37,696 bases of DNA, from positions 1 through 37,696 of the forward strand of contig JAKLEQ010000008.1 in NCBI GenBank assembly GCA_022711635.1, given 5' to 3'. Positions 31,404 through 37,696 of this stretch are shown here, in pieces; positions within the stretch are counted from its first letter, which is position 1, and the number at the start of each line of letters is the position of its first letter. Both the position numbers and the translations under genes were made by a program. The notes under the pieces are model-generated. The model was given only the letters and a program-made list of their open reading frames with translations, did no database searches and was not told where the DNA came from. This stretch comes from Methanoregula sp. Its GTDB lineage: Archaea; Halobacteriota; Methanomicrobia; Methanomicrobiales; Methanospirillaceae.

Positions 31404-31590
31404 TTACTCCGTGCCGATCATGACTTCCGATCCCTTCATGATGGCAACAACTTCCTTTCCAACCTGCAGCTTCAGGATCTCTCCCACCGAAGGCTGCGGC
31501 CGGGAGACACTGCCCCGGCCGTGAATGGGAAGAACCTGACCTATGCAAACCCCCGGGAACCTGTTTTTTCTCGTTTGCGGTACAACCGTA
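31404..31590 (-). pseudogene. probable decayed molbindin (Mop/TOBE) gene
   Basis: On the minus strand, the frame that ends at 31404 closes with LQVGKEVVAIMKGSEVMIG and GTE, a close match to the C-terminal half of molbindin/TOBE domains. About 25 residues earlier, RKNRFPGVCIGQV resembles the N-terminal strand (xRNxxxGxV). The middle strand and loop (about 15 residues of the usual 67-70) are missing, and no start codon stands before the first strand in this frame. It lies on the same strand as modABC, 457 bases upstream of modA. The left limit is the stop; the right limit is approximate. A short functional Mop-like protein is possible but less likely. Confidence 0.55.
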
Positions 31591-31634
31591 CGATTATGGG
31601 GTGTATCCGTTACGAACAGGATGAGCGGGGGACG

Positions 31635-32132
31635 ATGAAACCGCTCGTCGTCTTTATGCCGATCGGGACAATCCGGTCCCCTTTTAGCGATATCGCCGGC
31701 ATGCCGATCCAGCCGTCCGGGGCAAAGGGCATTGCGGGGACCGTCGAGGTATCGGAAGAGTTCGCGGACGGGCTTACTGATCTCGACGGTTTCTCGCGGA
31801 TCATTCTCATCTACATGTTCCACAAGTGCGAGTCCTGCGAGCTTACGGTTACCCCGTTCCTCGATTCGGCGACGCACGGCATCTTTGCGACCCGCGCCCC
31901 CTGCCGCCCGAACCAGATCGGGATCTCGGTCGTCCGCCTCACCGGGAGGAACGGCCGGGTCCTCTCCGTTGCCGACATCGATGTCCTCGACGGCACCCCC
32001 CTCCTCGACATCAAGCCGTACGTGCCGGCCTTCGACTGCTATCCGGATGCGAAGGCCGGGTGGCTGGAGAAGAACGGCCACCGGGCGGTGTCGGTGCGGA
32101 GCGATGAGCGGTTCCGGAACCGGGAAAAGTAA
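31635..32132 (+). CDS. TrmO-like tRNA (t6A37) methyltransferase (TsaA family)
   Basis: 165 residues from the ATG after GCGGGGGACG. The frame is open upstream but earlier sequence is not family-like. PIGTIRSPFSD, then EEFADGLTDLDGFSRIILIYMFHKC, then GIFATRAPCRPNQIGISVVRLTGR and LDGTPLLDIKPYVPAFD are the consecutive landmarks of the YaeB/TrmO (UPF0066) fold, which N6-methylates t6A at tRNA position 37 in bacteria with S-adenosylmethionine. Archaeal members may have another target. The HxCExC-like FHKCESCE is unusual in this place and might bind metal. No operon partner is seen. Confidence 0.9.
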   Translation: MKPLVVFMPIGTIRSPFSDIAGMPIQPSGAKGIAGTVEVSEEFADGLTDLDGFSRIILIYMFHKCESCELTVTPFLDSATHGIFATRAPCRPNQIGISVVRLTGRNGRVLSVADIDVLDGTPLLDIKPYVPAFDCYPDAKAGWLEKNGHRAVSVRSDERFRNREK

Positions 32133-32723
32133 GTGGACGAATGAAGGGGGACATCCTGTCCCTCCTTCCCGGTGTTCCTGGAAAGGGAGAACACGTCGGC
32201 GATCTCTCCGTTTCCCGCGTTTTTCCGGGAATGTCCGGGGTTCTCAGCGTATATCCCGGCTCTTTTGGTTTTTCATTGAAAACCCGGAGCACCGACGTAA
32301 GGCGCATTTTACGCATGAATGGATGGAGGAATGTAATGAATGACACGATGAGAAAGAAAATGACTCATCGCATGTGTTGAAATAATACATAGTCATACTA
32401 AAAAGAAAATGTTTAATACGAGCCGGGGGCTATCATCTCTGGGGCGATGGGGATGCCCCCCTACAACCACAAGGACATCTTTCAGAATGCAAACCACCTC
32501 AAATTTCCCAGGGCAATGCACGTCCACCGCGGAATAACTTTTTTCCCTCATCTCTTCTTTTTCGCAGAACAGATTCCTGAATTATTCATACAAAATGGAA
32601 AAATTTTATTACTCACGCATCAAAAGAGAGGTGGGGGTGATGTGCAGGGAACGCCGATGATATCCCCGGACAAGTTCCATGCCCCATTTACCCGCCAGGT
32701 ACAAAGACCAGGGAGAGGATGAC
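32133..32723. other. 590-base gap without a supported gene
   Basis: Between the TrmO-like gene and the small Lys-rich gene. Short open frames exist but have no ribosome site or family features. AT-rich stretches at 32380-32420 and 32590-32612 may hold promoters; the second is placed for the gene at 32724. Confidence 0.5.
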
Positions 32724-32870
32724 ATGGCAGCACCGAAGAACGACACCAAGGCAAAACCCCAGAAGGGTATGATGACAGGAAAGAAGGAACCCGTAAAGAA
32801 AGCTCCAGCATCGCCATCGATGAAACCGGACACCACAAAACAGGCAGCAGCTGCAAAGCCAAAGAAGTAA
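32724..32870 (+). CDS. small Lys/Ala/Pro-rich basic protein
   Basis: 48 residues. The ATG follows GGGAGAGGATGAC, a strong ribosome site. About a quarter of the residues are lysine, with Ala, Pro, Thr and Met; there is no aspartate- or aromatic-rich core, so it is expected to be disordered. KKAPASPSMKP and AAAAKPKK resemble histone-H1 tails and other nucleic-acid-binding linkers. Function unknown; binding to DNA or RNA is inference. T-rich sequence follows the stop. Confidence 0.7.
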   Translation: MAAPKNDTKAKPQKGMMTGKKEPVKKAPASPSMKPDTTKQAAAAKPKK

Positions 32871-33608
32871 TTCTTTTCTTATTAATCCCTCGGGTGTTCC
32901 CCGGCTCTCCCAGAACCGGGAACACTCCTGTTCTGCCCGGATTCGGGGAGTCGATGCGATGAGTCCGGATCCCGGAAGAAAATATTTTGAGTCCAGCGCC
33001 CGCGGTTGATTCTGCGCGTACCCCCTCCATCCTTCGCCCCGGCTGCACCACTTCCGGTCCGCTTAACAATCCTTCTCCCCGTTGCACAGCAATACAACAT
33101 TGAGCTAACCCTCCGGTTCAGTAAATCCTTTAAGTGCCCGTGTTCTTGAAAAAATTGTACCATGTTGCGAAACATAGGCACGGTAATAGCACGGAAGATA
33201 GCCCGGTACGTCACCTCGCTTCGGATGCTGATGGACCTGACGGCGTTCTTCATTTTTTCCGTGCTGTTCATGTGCCTGCTGGCGGGCATGGTGAAAGCCC
33301 CGCCGAGGATCAGGCTTCCCCGATCCGGGGAGGGAACGGCTGCCATCCCATGCGCCGCTCCCCGTAAAGGCACTCTTTTTATTCCCGCTATGCGTGTGAT
33401 GCCGGACCCGCGGGTGTGGTAATCCGGCCTGTGCAATCGTTGCCGGTCTCATCGCAGGGGTCTTTGTCCGGTGGACTGCTCCTGCAATTCCGGCGTTACC
33501 GGCATCGGCCCGATCCCCCTATTGGCACCATTTCCTGATCCATGGCGGGCCGGCATTCCGGATGCCGCCCGCGGTACCGCGTTTGAACTATGATGAAAGG
33601 TGAGATCG
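32871..33608. other. 740-base region with one weak candidate gene
   Basis: TTCTTTTCTTATTAAT just after the Lys-rich gene is a likely terminator. A plus-strand frame, 33162-33422, begins MLRNIGTVIARKIARYVTSL and has one hydrophobic helix (LTAFFIFSVLFMCLLAGMV), but no convincing ribosome site, and turns Arg/Pro-rich after residue 50. It may be a small membrane protein or non-coding. Nothing else is supported. Confidence 0.35.
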
Positions 33609-33872
33609 ATGCAGCAGGGTTCTGGGATACGTGACCCCCCGCGGGTCACGCAGGGAGCCGCCGGCGCCTCCGGGCGGCAGGCATACTCCCACGGCATTGG
33701 CATGATCGCAGTCGGATACTTGGTCTGGGTAACTGTCCCCACCGCGGGGGTGCCGGCGAATCCCCGGGTTGAAGGGGGATGCACCGGGGCCTGTGCCGCA
33801 GGCTCCGGTGTGTCCGGCCGCGATCAGCTGTACGCCGTCTCTGCTGAGAGGACCGCGGAGTGTGCACCATGA
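33609..33872 (+). CDS. small protein coupled to the next gene (weak)
   Basis: 87 residues. AAGGTGAGATCG before the ATG is a good ribosome site, and the stop overlaps the next start (ATGA at 33869), which is why it is listed. One short hydrophobic stretch, GIGMIAVGYLVWVTVPTAGV, could span the membrane; the rest is Gly/Ala/Arg-rich. Composition is odd and no family is recognised, so it might also be a leader frame that couples translation. Confidence 0.4.
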   Translation: MQQGSGIRDPPRVTQGAAGASGRQAYSHGIGMIAVGYLVWVTVPTAGVPANPRVEGGCTGACAAGSGVSGRDQLYAVSAERTAECAP

Positions 33873-34240
33873 CCTGGTTTGCCGCAGGTTCCATCACGGG
33901 CGGGAAGGACGGGTGTGTGAATATCCGCATCGGGGGCGAGCCGCACTATATCTATCCCGAGGAACTCGGCCGGCTCATCTTCATGGGCGACTGCGTGCCG
34001 ATCCTCCGGCACCAGCCAACCGCGAACAGCCCCCCGCAGGTCTCCGGAACCGTCCACCTGAACCTCTCCGGCCGGGGAATCGTCATCGAGATCGGGGATA
34101 CGCACTACCAGCTCCCCCGCGACCGGTTCCTCGCGGTCGCGCTCGGTGAGGAGGTCTCCTGCATCTTCTACGAGGTGCCGGACGGGAAGCACGAACAGGC
34201 GGAAATATCCCCGGGAAAGGGGCGTGGAGGGGGGTCCTGA
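33869..34240 (+). CDS. hypothetical protein, accessory cluster gene 1
   Basis: 123 residues from the ATG at 33869, with GGAG 8 bases upstream. It is strand-rich: CVNIRIGGEPHYIYPEELGRLIFMGD, GTVHLNLSGRGIVIEIGDTHYQLPRDRFLAVALG, and a polar tail. The two halves look like related beta modules. No family is recognised. Its stop shares a base with the next start (TGATG), so genes 33609 to 35330 form a coupled series. Confidence 0.72.
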   Translation: MTWFAAGSITGGKDGCVNIRIGGEPHYIYPEELGRLIFMGDCVPILRHQPTANSPPQVSGTVHLNLSGRGIVIEIGDTHYQLPRDRFLAVALGEEVSCIFYEVPDGKHEQAEISPGKGRGGGS

Positions 34241-34668
34241 TGGCAGCCCGTGCCTGCCATATCCTCGAGTACGAGGCGCAGGAGCTCCTCCGGGCGGACG
34301 GGTACCGGACGCAGGTCCTCCCGAAGAACAACGCGAGGAATGCCCTTCCGCTCTGCATCATCGCATTCCGTCCTCCGGGTGAGACCCGGTACGTGCGGGT
34401 CCTGACCGTGGACCGGAAGGACCCCGGGCCGGAGGATGTCGAGCGGTGCTGCGGGAAGGAGATCATTCTCTACCGGACGATTCTCGCACGGGTGCCGGTC
34501 GATCCCGGGCTCCATTGCGAGATCTGGCTCTCCGCGCCCAAAACCGGTCTCCACTGCTTTGAGATCACGCCGGGGAGCATTGTCCCGATCCCGGTACCCA
34601 ACCCGCCCGGGGCCGGGTCGCTTGCCGGCAGGATCCGGTGCCCGCTGCTTGCACGGGGGCGGCCATGA
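34240..34668 (+). CDS. hypothetical protein, accessory cluster gene 2 (paralogue of gene 3)
   Basis: 142 residues. An N-terminal helix (CHILEYEAQELLRADGYRTQVLP) is followed by strands (LPLCIIAFRPPGETRYVRVLTVD), a helix (GPEDVERCCGKEIILYRTIL) and LHCEIWLSAPKTGLHCFEIT. The next gene but one repeats this order with LRCEVWAISPTGGIHCYEIT, so they are paralogues. Helix - strand - strand - helix with a final E-x-W resembles a worn-down restriction-endonuclease-like fold, but catalytic residues are not visible. Function unknown. It overlaps gene 1 by one base. Confidence 0.75.
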   Translation: MAARACHILEYEAQELLRADGYRTQVLPKNNARNALPLCIIAFRPPGETRYVRVLTVDRKDPGPEDVERCCGKEIILYRTILARVPVDPGLHCEIWLSAPKTGLHCFEITPGSIVPIPVPNPPGAGSLAGRIRCPLLARGRP

Positions 34669-34705
34669 CCCCGGGACGTTGTGCGGATCCCGGTGAGGGT
34701 GCGCC

Positions 34706-35077
34706 ATGATCTCGAAGCGGGCCTTCCACGCCGCGAAGAACCGGTGCTGCAGGCTGCTCGTATCCCGTGGCTACGCGCCGGTCGTGCCGGTTGCCGACCA
34801 CCCGCTCTCAGGCTTTACCAAGCTCCACCTGATCGGGCTGAAGGGCACCTACGAGGCCCTCTGCATCAGGATCCGGCATGTCGAAGGAGCGGTGAGCCCG
34901 GAGTACGTCGAATATGCCTGCCGGTTCGAGTGCTGCCAGCTGCGCTCGCTGCTGGAGAAGTATCCCGGCGACATCTTCCTCCGCTGCGAGGTCTGGGCAA
35001 TCTCGCCCACCGGAGGGATCCACTGCTATGAGATAACCGCCGACAGTCTGACCGAGGTGGCCGCATATGTCCGGTGA
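34706..35077 (+). CDS. hypothetical protein, accessory cluster gene 3 (paralogue of gene 2)
   Basis: 123 residues, with a GGTGAGGGTG ribosome site. CCRLLVSRGYAPVVPVADHPLS, then FTKLHLIGLKGTYEALCIRIR, then SPEYVEYACRFECCQLRSLLEKY and FLRCEVWAISPTGGIHCYEIT line up with gene 2 along the whole length, at low identity. It has several cysteines, some shared (RCE, HCY). It overlaps gene 4 by 11 bases. No known function. Confidence 0.75.
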   Translation: MISKRAFHAAKNRCCRLLVSRGYAPVVPVADHPLSGFTKLHLIGLKGTYEALCIRIRHVEGAVSPEYVEYACRFECCQLRSLLEKYPGDIFLRCEVWAISPTGGIHCYEITADSLTEVAAYVR

Positions 35078-35330
35078 ACCGGGTGAAACTGACACGGGGA
35101 ACGCCCGTGTCGAGAGCGTCCCGCTCTATCTCGTGCCGAAGGTGATCGCGGACCATATCCGTAAGAAACAGGGGGAGGTATTCCTGATCACGGTCTGCCG
35201 GTCGAAGGAGCACCAGTACCAGATCCTCGTGGAGACGCTCGCGGAACATACGCAGCGGACGGCAGGAACGGCATCTGCCCGGAGCGGCGGACCTGGCGAC
35301 AGGGGGGGCGGTTGCAGCACCCGGGGATGA
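35067..35330 (+). CDS. hypothetical protein, accessory cluster gene 4
   Basis: 87 residues. The core LYLVPKVIADHIRKKQGEVFLITVCRSKEHQYQILVETL is helix-strand-strand and may be a small partner-binding unit. The last 25 residues are Gly/Arg/Ser-rich. It starts inside the end of gene 3 (11-base overlap), so it is coupled to it. About 156 bases then lead to the next gene, with an AT-rich stretch at about 35378-35395 that may be its promoter. Confidence 0.6.
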   Translation: MSGEPGETDTGNARVESVPLYLVPKVIADHIRKKQGEVFLITVCRSKEHQYQILVETLAEHTQRTAGTASARSGGPGDRGGGCSTRG

Positions 35331-35486
35331 TCGGTCCCGGATGACAACCGCGGCCCCGAGGTGGGGAAGAGATCCTCTTATCAATTTTTCTTTACCGCGT
35401 CCCGTCCGGGGTTCAGTCAGGGATACGCCCTCAGAACGCCGATACATGATCAGCCCGAGGGCCCAAGGGCGGGAGATACGAACAAC

Positions 35487-35990
35487 ATGGCGGATTTCAT
35501 CCAAAGCTCGCAGAGCAAGAATTCGGTTCGCACCCTTGCGACACCGATTCCGGACGTTGCAGCATTCGATGCCATCGTCCAGGCAGTCATGACGAACAAC
35601 CCGTTCGGGTGCGTAGAGTACATTAGCGCCGGTGTCACGCACAATCCCGTGGAAAAGACCCGGGAGAATTATACGGTCCGGATTGTCTACCAGGATAATG
35701 ATGCTAAAAGAGTCGGCAACGACTCCGGTAGTTTCAACACCGTTGCCGGGTACACTGCAGGGGCCGCTGCGCTCATCGCCGACACGGCGCTTGCAGAAGC
35801 CCATGGCGGGACTCCTGTACGGGACACGGAGAACGACTCCTTCAGTGCGACGCTCCGGTGCCACGACCCGAACGGCGAACTGTATAACGTGACGATCACC
35901 CGCACCCGGGTCACGCTCCAGTCCTACGCGGACGACGCGATCCTGGGAAAGGTCGAGACCTGGGCGGACACCGTCCCGGCACTCGCCTGA
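35487..35990 (+). CDS. possible structural or surface protein of unknown family
   Basis: 167 residues from the ATG at 35487 (GGGAG lies 12 bases before); the open frame goes further upstream through the promoter-like stretch. The sequence alternates beta-type segments rich in Thr, Val and Asn: GVTHNPVEKTRENYTVRIVYQD, FNTVAGYTAGAAALIADTALAEAHGG, FSATLRCHDPNGELYNVTITRTRVTLQSY, WADTVPALA. No signal peptide or membrane helix. The style recalls tail-tube or capsid-type proteins of viruses, but this is an impression. After its TGA the same frame stays open with coding-like codons for another 75 codons (see 35991-36218). Confidence 0.72.
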   Translation: MADFIQSSQSKNSVRTLATPIPDVAAFDAIVQAVMTNNPFGCVEYISAGVTHNPVEKTRENYTVRIVYQDNDAKRVGNDSGSFNTVAGYTAGAAALIADTALAEAHGGTPVRDTENDSFSATLRCHDPNGELYNVTITRTRVTLQSYADDAILGKVETWADTVPALA

Positions 35991-36218
35991 AACGGGGCGA
36001 ACTCCGCAGGAGTAAGTCCGGGGAAGAACTCATCCACGTTCTTCGATGCACGAAAGGTTCGCGTGAACCTGAAGAGCGAGAAGAACGCATTGGGGGTCTT
36101 CGACGGCACGTCCCCAGTGATGGGGATCTTTCACTCCGCATCACCTGACGAACAGAACCGGGAGGGGGTCGTATATCCGCCCCCCCCCATTCTGATTTTT
36201 TCGACTGTGGAGGATTAA
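35991..36218 (+). other. coding-like open stretch in frame after the TGA stop
   Basis: Directly after the stop at 35988-35990, the frame is open for 75 codons to TAA at 36216. Codons from about 36024 to 36110 look native (GC-ending; GKNSSTFFDARKVRVNLKSE). No start codon with a ribosome site is seen. The minus strand is open too. It may be a former C-terminal extension, a decayed gene, or chance. A C9 run lies at 36180-36188, next to a TATA-like GTATATC (36171-36177) that may serve the next gene. Confidence 0.35.
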
Positions 36219-36219
36219 A

Positions 36220-36384
36220 ATGGATACGGAAATTCTCGGGATCGTGCTGGGAGCCGTGCTCCCGGTCTATCCCATGTTGTTTGCCATCTACCAGAAGATC
36301 GGCAAATACGACGAGATCGTCGAGGAGTTCAAGCGGCTCCGCGACGAGCATGACGAATACAGGGAGGGATACCATGGATACTGA
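36220..36384 (+). CDS. small membrane protein with charged coil
   Basis: 54 residues, with GGAGG 6-7 bases before the ATG. A hydrophobic helix (ILGIVLGAVLPVYPMLFAIY) is followed by a charged amphipathic helix (YDEIVEEFKRLRDEHDEYREG). This plan is seen in phage holin-like and stress-membrane peptides; family not recognised. It overlaps the next gene by 11 bases, whose ribosome site (GGAGG) lies inside it. Confidence 0.7.
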   Translation: MDTEILGIVLGAVLPVYPMLFAIYQKIGKYDEIVEEFKRLRDEHDEYREGYHGY

Positions 36385-36847
36385 TTGCGTGCAGCCGGTC
36401 GCGACGGTGACCGGCCTGTACCGGGGGAAGGCCGGCGAGCTTGAACCGTTGACTCTCCATACGCCGCTCACCCGCGATGAGGTGCGGCGCTATCCCATCT
36501 TCTATGAACTGGAGCTGCATCCGGAAAAAGGTGACGAGAACCTGATCATCGATCTGATCTATGACACCATGTCGCCGATGCGGCTCCAGGACCTGTACCG
36601 GGGGACCGACATCCCGTGGGGTGTCCGGTTCTGGCCGGACTGGTTCGACATCCCGCCGTATGAAATGATACGCGATGGTGACGGCCGGCGCGTCTACCCC
36701 CGATCACCGGGCATCCACACCGTCCGGATCCGGACGGGCCGGAGGAAGTGGGCCCAGATGGGCCGGGTCCGGGACTTCAGCCCGAAAAATGGCGGATACA
36801 CGAGCCCGGTCTTCGAGATCAGGATCGCGGAGGACACCGATGGTTGA
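36374..36847 (+). CDS. hypothetical soluble protein
   Basis: 157 residues. AGGGAGGGATACC precedes the ATG. It is rich in Pro, Arg, Asp and aromatic residues: YPIFYELELHPEKGDENLIIDLIYDTM, IPWGVRFWPDWFDIPPYEMI and WAQMGRVRDFSPKNGGYTSPVFEIRIAE. The final strands suggest a beta-sandwich. No membrane segment and no family match that I know. It is coupled to the membrane peptide before it and the membrane protein after it. Confidence 0.72.
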   Translation: MDTDCVQPVATVTGLYRGKAGELEPLTLHTPLTRDEVRRYPIFYELELHPEKGDENLIIDLIYDTMSPMRLQDLYRGTDIPWGVRFWPDWFDIPPYEMIRDGDGRRVYPRSPGIHTVRIRTGRRKWAQMGRVRDFSPKNGGYTSPVFEIRIAEDTDG

Positions 36848-36867
36848 CTGTGACGGGAGTGATCGCG

Positions 36868-37527
36868 ATGTTCGAGGATGCGACGGGCCCGTCAGGACCT
36901 GGAGCAGGAGAAGAACGAAGTTCTTCGACCGAATCGGAGTTGGGAAGAGTGTTTGAACATGAGGTGCAGACCCGGTGCGCCATCTGCGGGACCGGGCTCC
37001 TGCTCGGGCTGGTTTTCGTGCTTGCCCACCTGCCGCTCCTCACCCTCCTTGTCCCGGTTGCGATCCTCTTCCTCGGCATCGTTGCCGACCCGGAGGAGAC
37101 GCATGCCGTCTGGTACGGGATGCTGAACTCGCTTGGCGTCTTCGACCTTGCGGCGCTGACCGATCTCGAAACGTTCACCTGCGCCGGGAAGCGGCACTAC
37201 TTCTGGTTCGGCGAAGTCAGCATGGCTGCGATCCTGGCCGGGGTGTTTGCGGTCCCGCTCGGGATCTGCCTTGCAGGCCGGGCGGAGATCACCCTCGCCT
37301 TCATCGGCGCTGCGGTCCTGTTCCTGCCACTCTTTGTGTTCCTGCCGAAGCTGATCAGGAGGGCGATGAAGGCAGACACGGATGCGGCGGTCGCGGCGTT
37401 CGGGAAGAACGAGCAGGTGAAGAAGGTCTTCTGGACCCTGTTTTTCGCGATGAGCGGGCTTGTGCTCGCCCGGGTCGCTGACCCGGGGATTGCGCGACAG
37501 ATCGTGGGGATGCTGGCCGGGATCTGA
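36868..37527 (+). CDS. membrane protein of unknown family
   Basis: 219 residues from the ATG at 36868, after GGGAGTG. The first about 45 residues are polar and acidic (contains SSSTESELGRVFEHEVQTRCAICG), the start of the real protein being uncertain. Hydrophobic segments follow: GLLLGLVFVLAHLPLLTLLV plus VAILFLGIVA, then MAAILAGVFAVPLGICLA, ITLAFIGAAVLFLPLFVFLP and, near the end, VFWTLFFAMSGLVLARV. CAIC and the loop ETFTCAGKRHYFW might pair. It ends the accessory operon. Function unknown. Confidence 0.72.
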   Translation: MFEDATGPSGPGAGEERSSSTESELGRVFEHEVQTRCAICGTGLLLGLVFVLAHLPLLTLLVPVAILFLGIVADPEETHAVWYGMLNSLGVFDLAALTDLETFTCAGKRHYFWFGEVSMAAILAGVFAVPLGICLAGRAEITLAFIGAAVLFLPLFVFLPKLIRRAMKADTDAAVAAFGKNEQVKKVFWTLFFAMSGLVLARVADPGIARQIVGMLAGI

Positions 37528-37654
37528 GGATAATTCCGATTCATTCCTTTTTTCTTCCGTAGTATCCTTAAAATGAGAGATACTGTCCCCGGAATACGCA
37601 AAGTCCGGCTCGCCAGGAAAATCTCCCGGTCAACGTGAAGACCCGGCCGAACGT

Positions 37655-37696
37655 TCAGAATTCCTCAGCGATCCCGTATCCCCATTCGTAGAGCCG
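37655..37696 (-). CDS. C-terminal end of a gene running out of the window
   Basis: On the minus strand the last bases read RLYEWGYGIAEEF and stop at 37655. It is too short to assign; codon use fits coding sequence. It would converge on the membrane protein gene, with 127 bases between them and a T/C-rich stretch (37540-37560) for termination. Confidence 0.4.
   Translation of the reverse strand, partial: RLYEWGYGIAEEF

Noticed and set aside
31216-31524. Plus-strand frame beginning MHETWEGMVRDFLSRHN
   Set aside because: It looks partly protein-like, but its last third is antisense to the molbindin remnant and its codon use is poorer than in neighbouring genes.
32141-32380. Plus-strand frame of 79 codons after the TrmO-like gene
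   Set aside because: No ribosome site, no hydrophobic or structural pattern, and it runs into AT-rich promoter sequence.
32882-33436. Minus-strand frame of 184 codons
   Set aside because: Arg/Gly/Ser-rich without structure; no promoter or ribosome site; crosses the likely terminator of the Lys-rich gene.
35988-35990. TGA as a selenocysteine or recoded codon in the possible structural gene
   Set aside because: Methanomicrobiales are not known to use selenocysteine, pyrrolysine uses TAG, and no recoding element is visible; decay or chance is simpler.
1-37696. CRISPR arrays, rRNA, tRNA, insertion sequences, integrase genes
   Set aside because: I looked for regular direct repeats, conserved RNA signatures, transposase motifs and tyrosine-recombinase motifs and saw none. 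Reading by eye can miss diverged copies.

Overview
The window looks like a chromosomal segment of a hydrogenotrophic, formate-using methanogenic archaeon, probably order Methanomicrobiales (Methanoregulaceae-like). The evidence is a formylmethanofuran dehydrogenase operon, an F420-type formate dehydrogenase, an archaeal ATP-dependent DNA ligase, an NreA-type repair protein with a PCNA-binding tail, AT-rich TATA-box promoters with short leaders, and GC-rich coding sequence between AT-rich intergenic regions. The species assignment is inference.

Layout. (1) 1-5.9 kb, housekeeping: the 3' part of an MJ1255-type glycosyltransferase, a DUF2117-like protein and nreA on the plus strand, then DNA ligase and a WalJ/YycJ-like metallo-beta-lactamase-fold hydrolase on the minus strand. 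(2) 5.9-10.1 kb, tungstate uptake on the minus strand: a winged-helix-like regulator gene behind a long structured leader, tupA, tupB, tupC, and two coupled paralogous one-helix membrane proteins. (3) 10.2-18.2 kb: a small unknown protein, fdhA-fdhB, two divergent moeA-type genes (one fused to a periplasmic-binding-protein-like domain), and an OsmC-family protein. (4) 18.3-23.5 kb, sulfur trafficking: a hypothetical protein, a degenerate TusA-like protein, a protein apparently made of three DsrE-like domains, a TusA, a YeeE/YedE transporter split into two half-size genes, a coiled-coil protein, and a small siroheme sulfite-reductase-like protein. (5) 23.3-28.1 kb, the fwd operon on the minus strand (G-like ferredoxin, D, B, A, C) ending in a rubredoxin with an insertion. 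(6) 28.4-31.6 kb: modC, modB, modA on the minus strand, then what looks like a decayed molbindin. (7) 31.6-37.7 kb: a TrmO-like gene, then an accessory region of small, tightly coupled unknown genes, a possible structural protein, small membrane proteins, and the tail of one more gene at the right edge.

How it fits together. FdhA and FwdB both need a sulfur-ligated Mo/W bis-pterin cofactor. Between the tungstate and molybdate importers lie two molybdenum-insertion (MoeA) genes, the two enzymes, and a set of persulfide carriers with a thiosulfate/selenium-type permease. I read the block as one Mo/W-cofactor supply-and-sulfuration island for the first steps of methanogenesis from CO2 and formate. 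A short motif, RTTAACCA, occurs only upstream of tupA, fdhA, moeA, the OsmC gene and the DsrE gene, and may mark a shared regulon. No rRNA, tRNA, insertion sequence or CRISPR array was seen.
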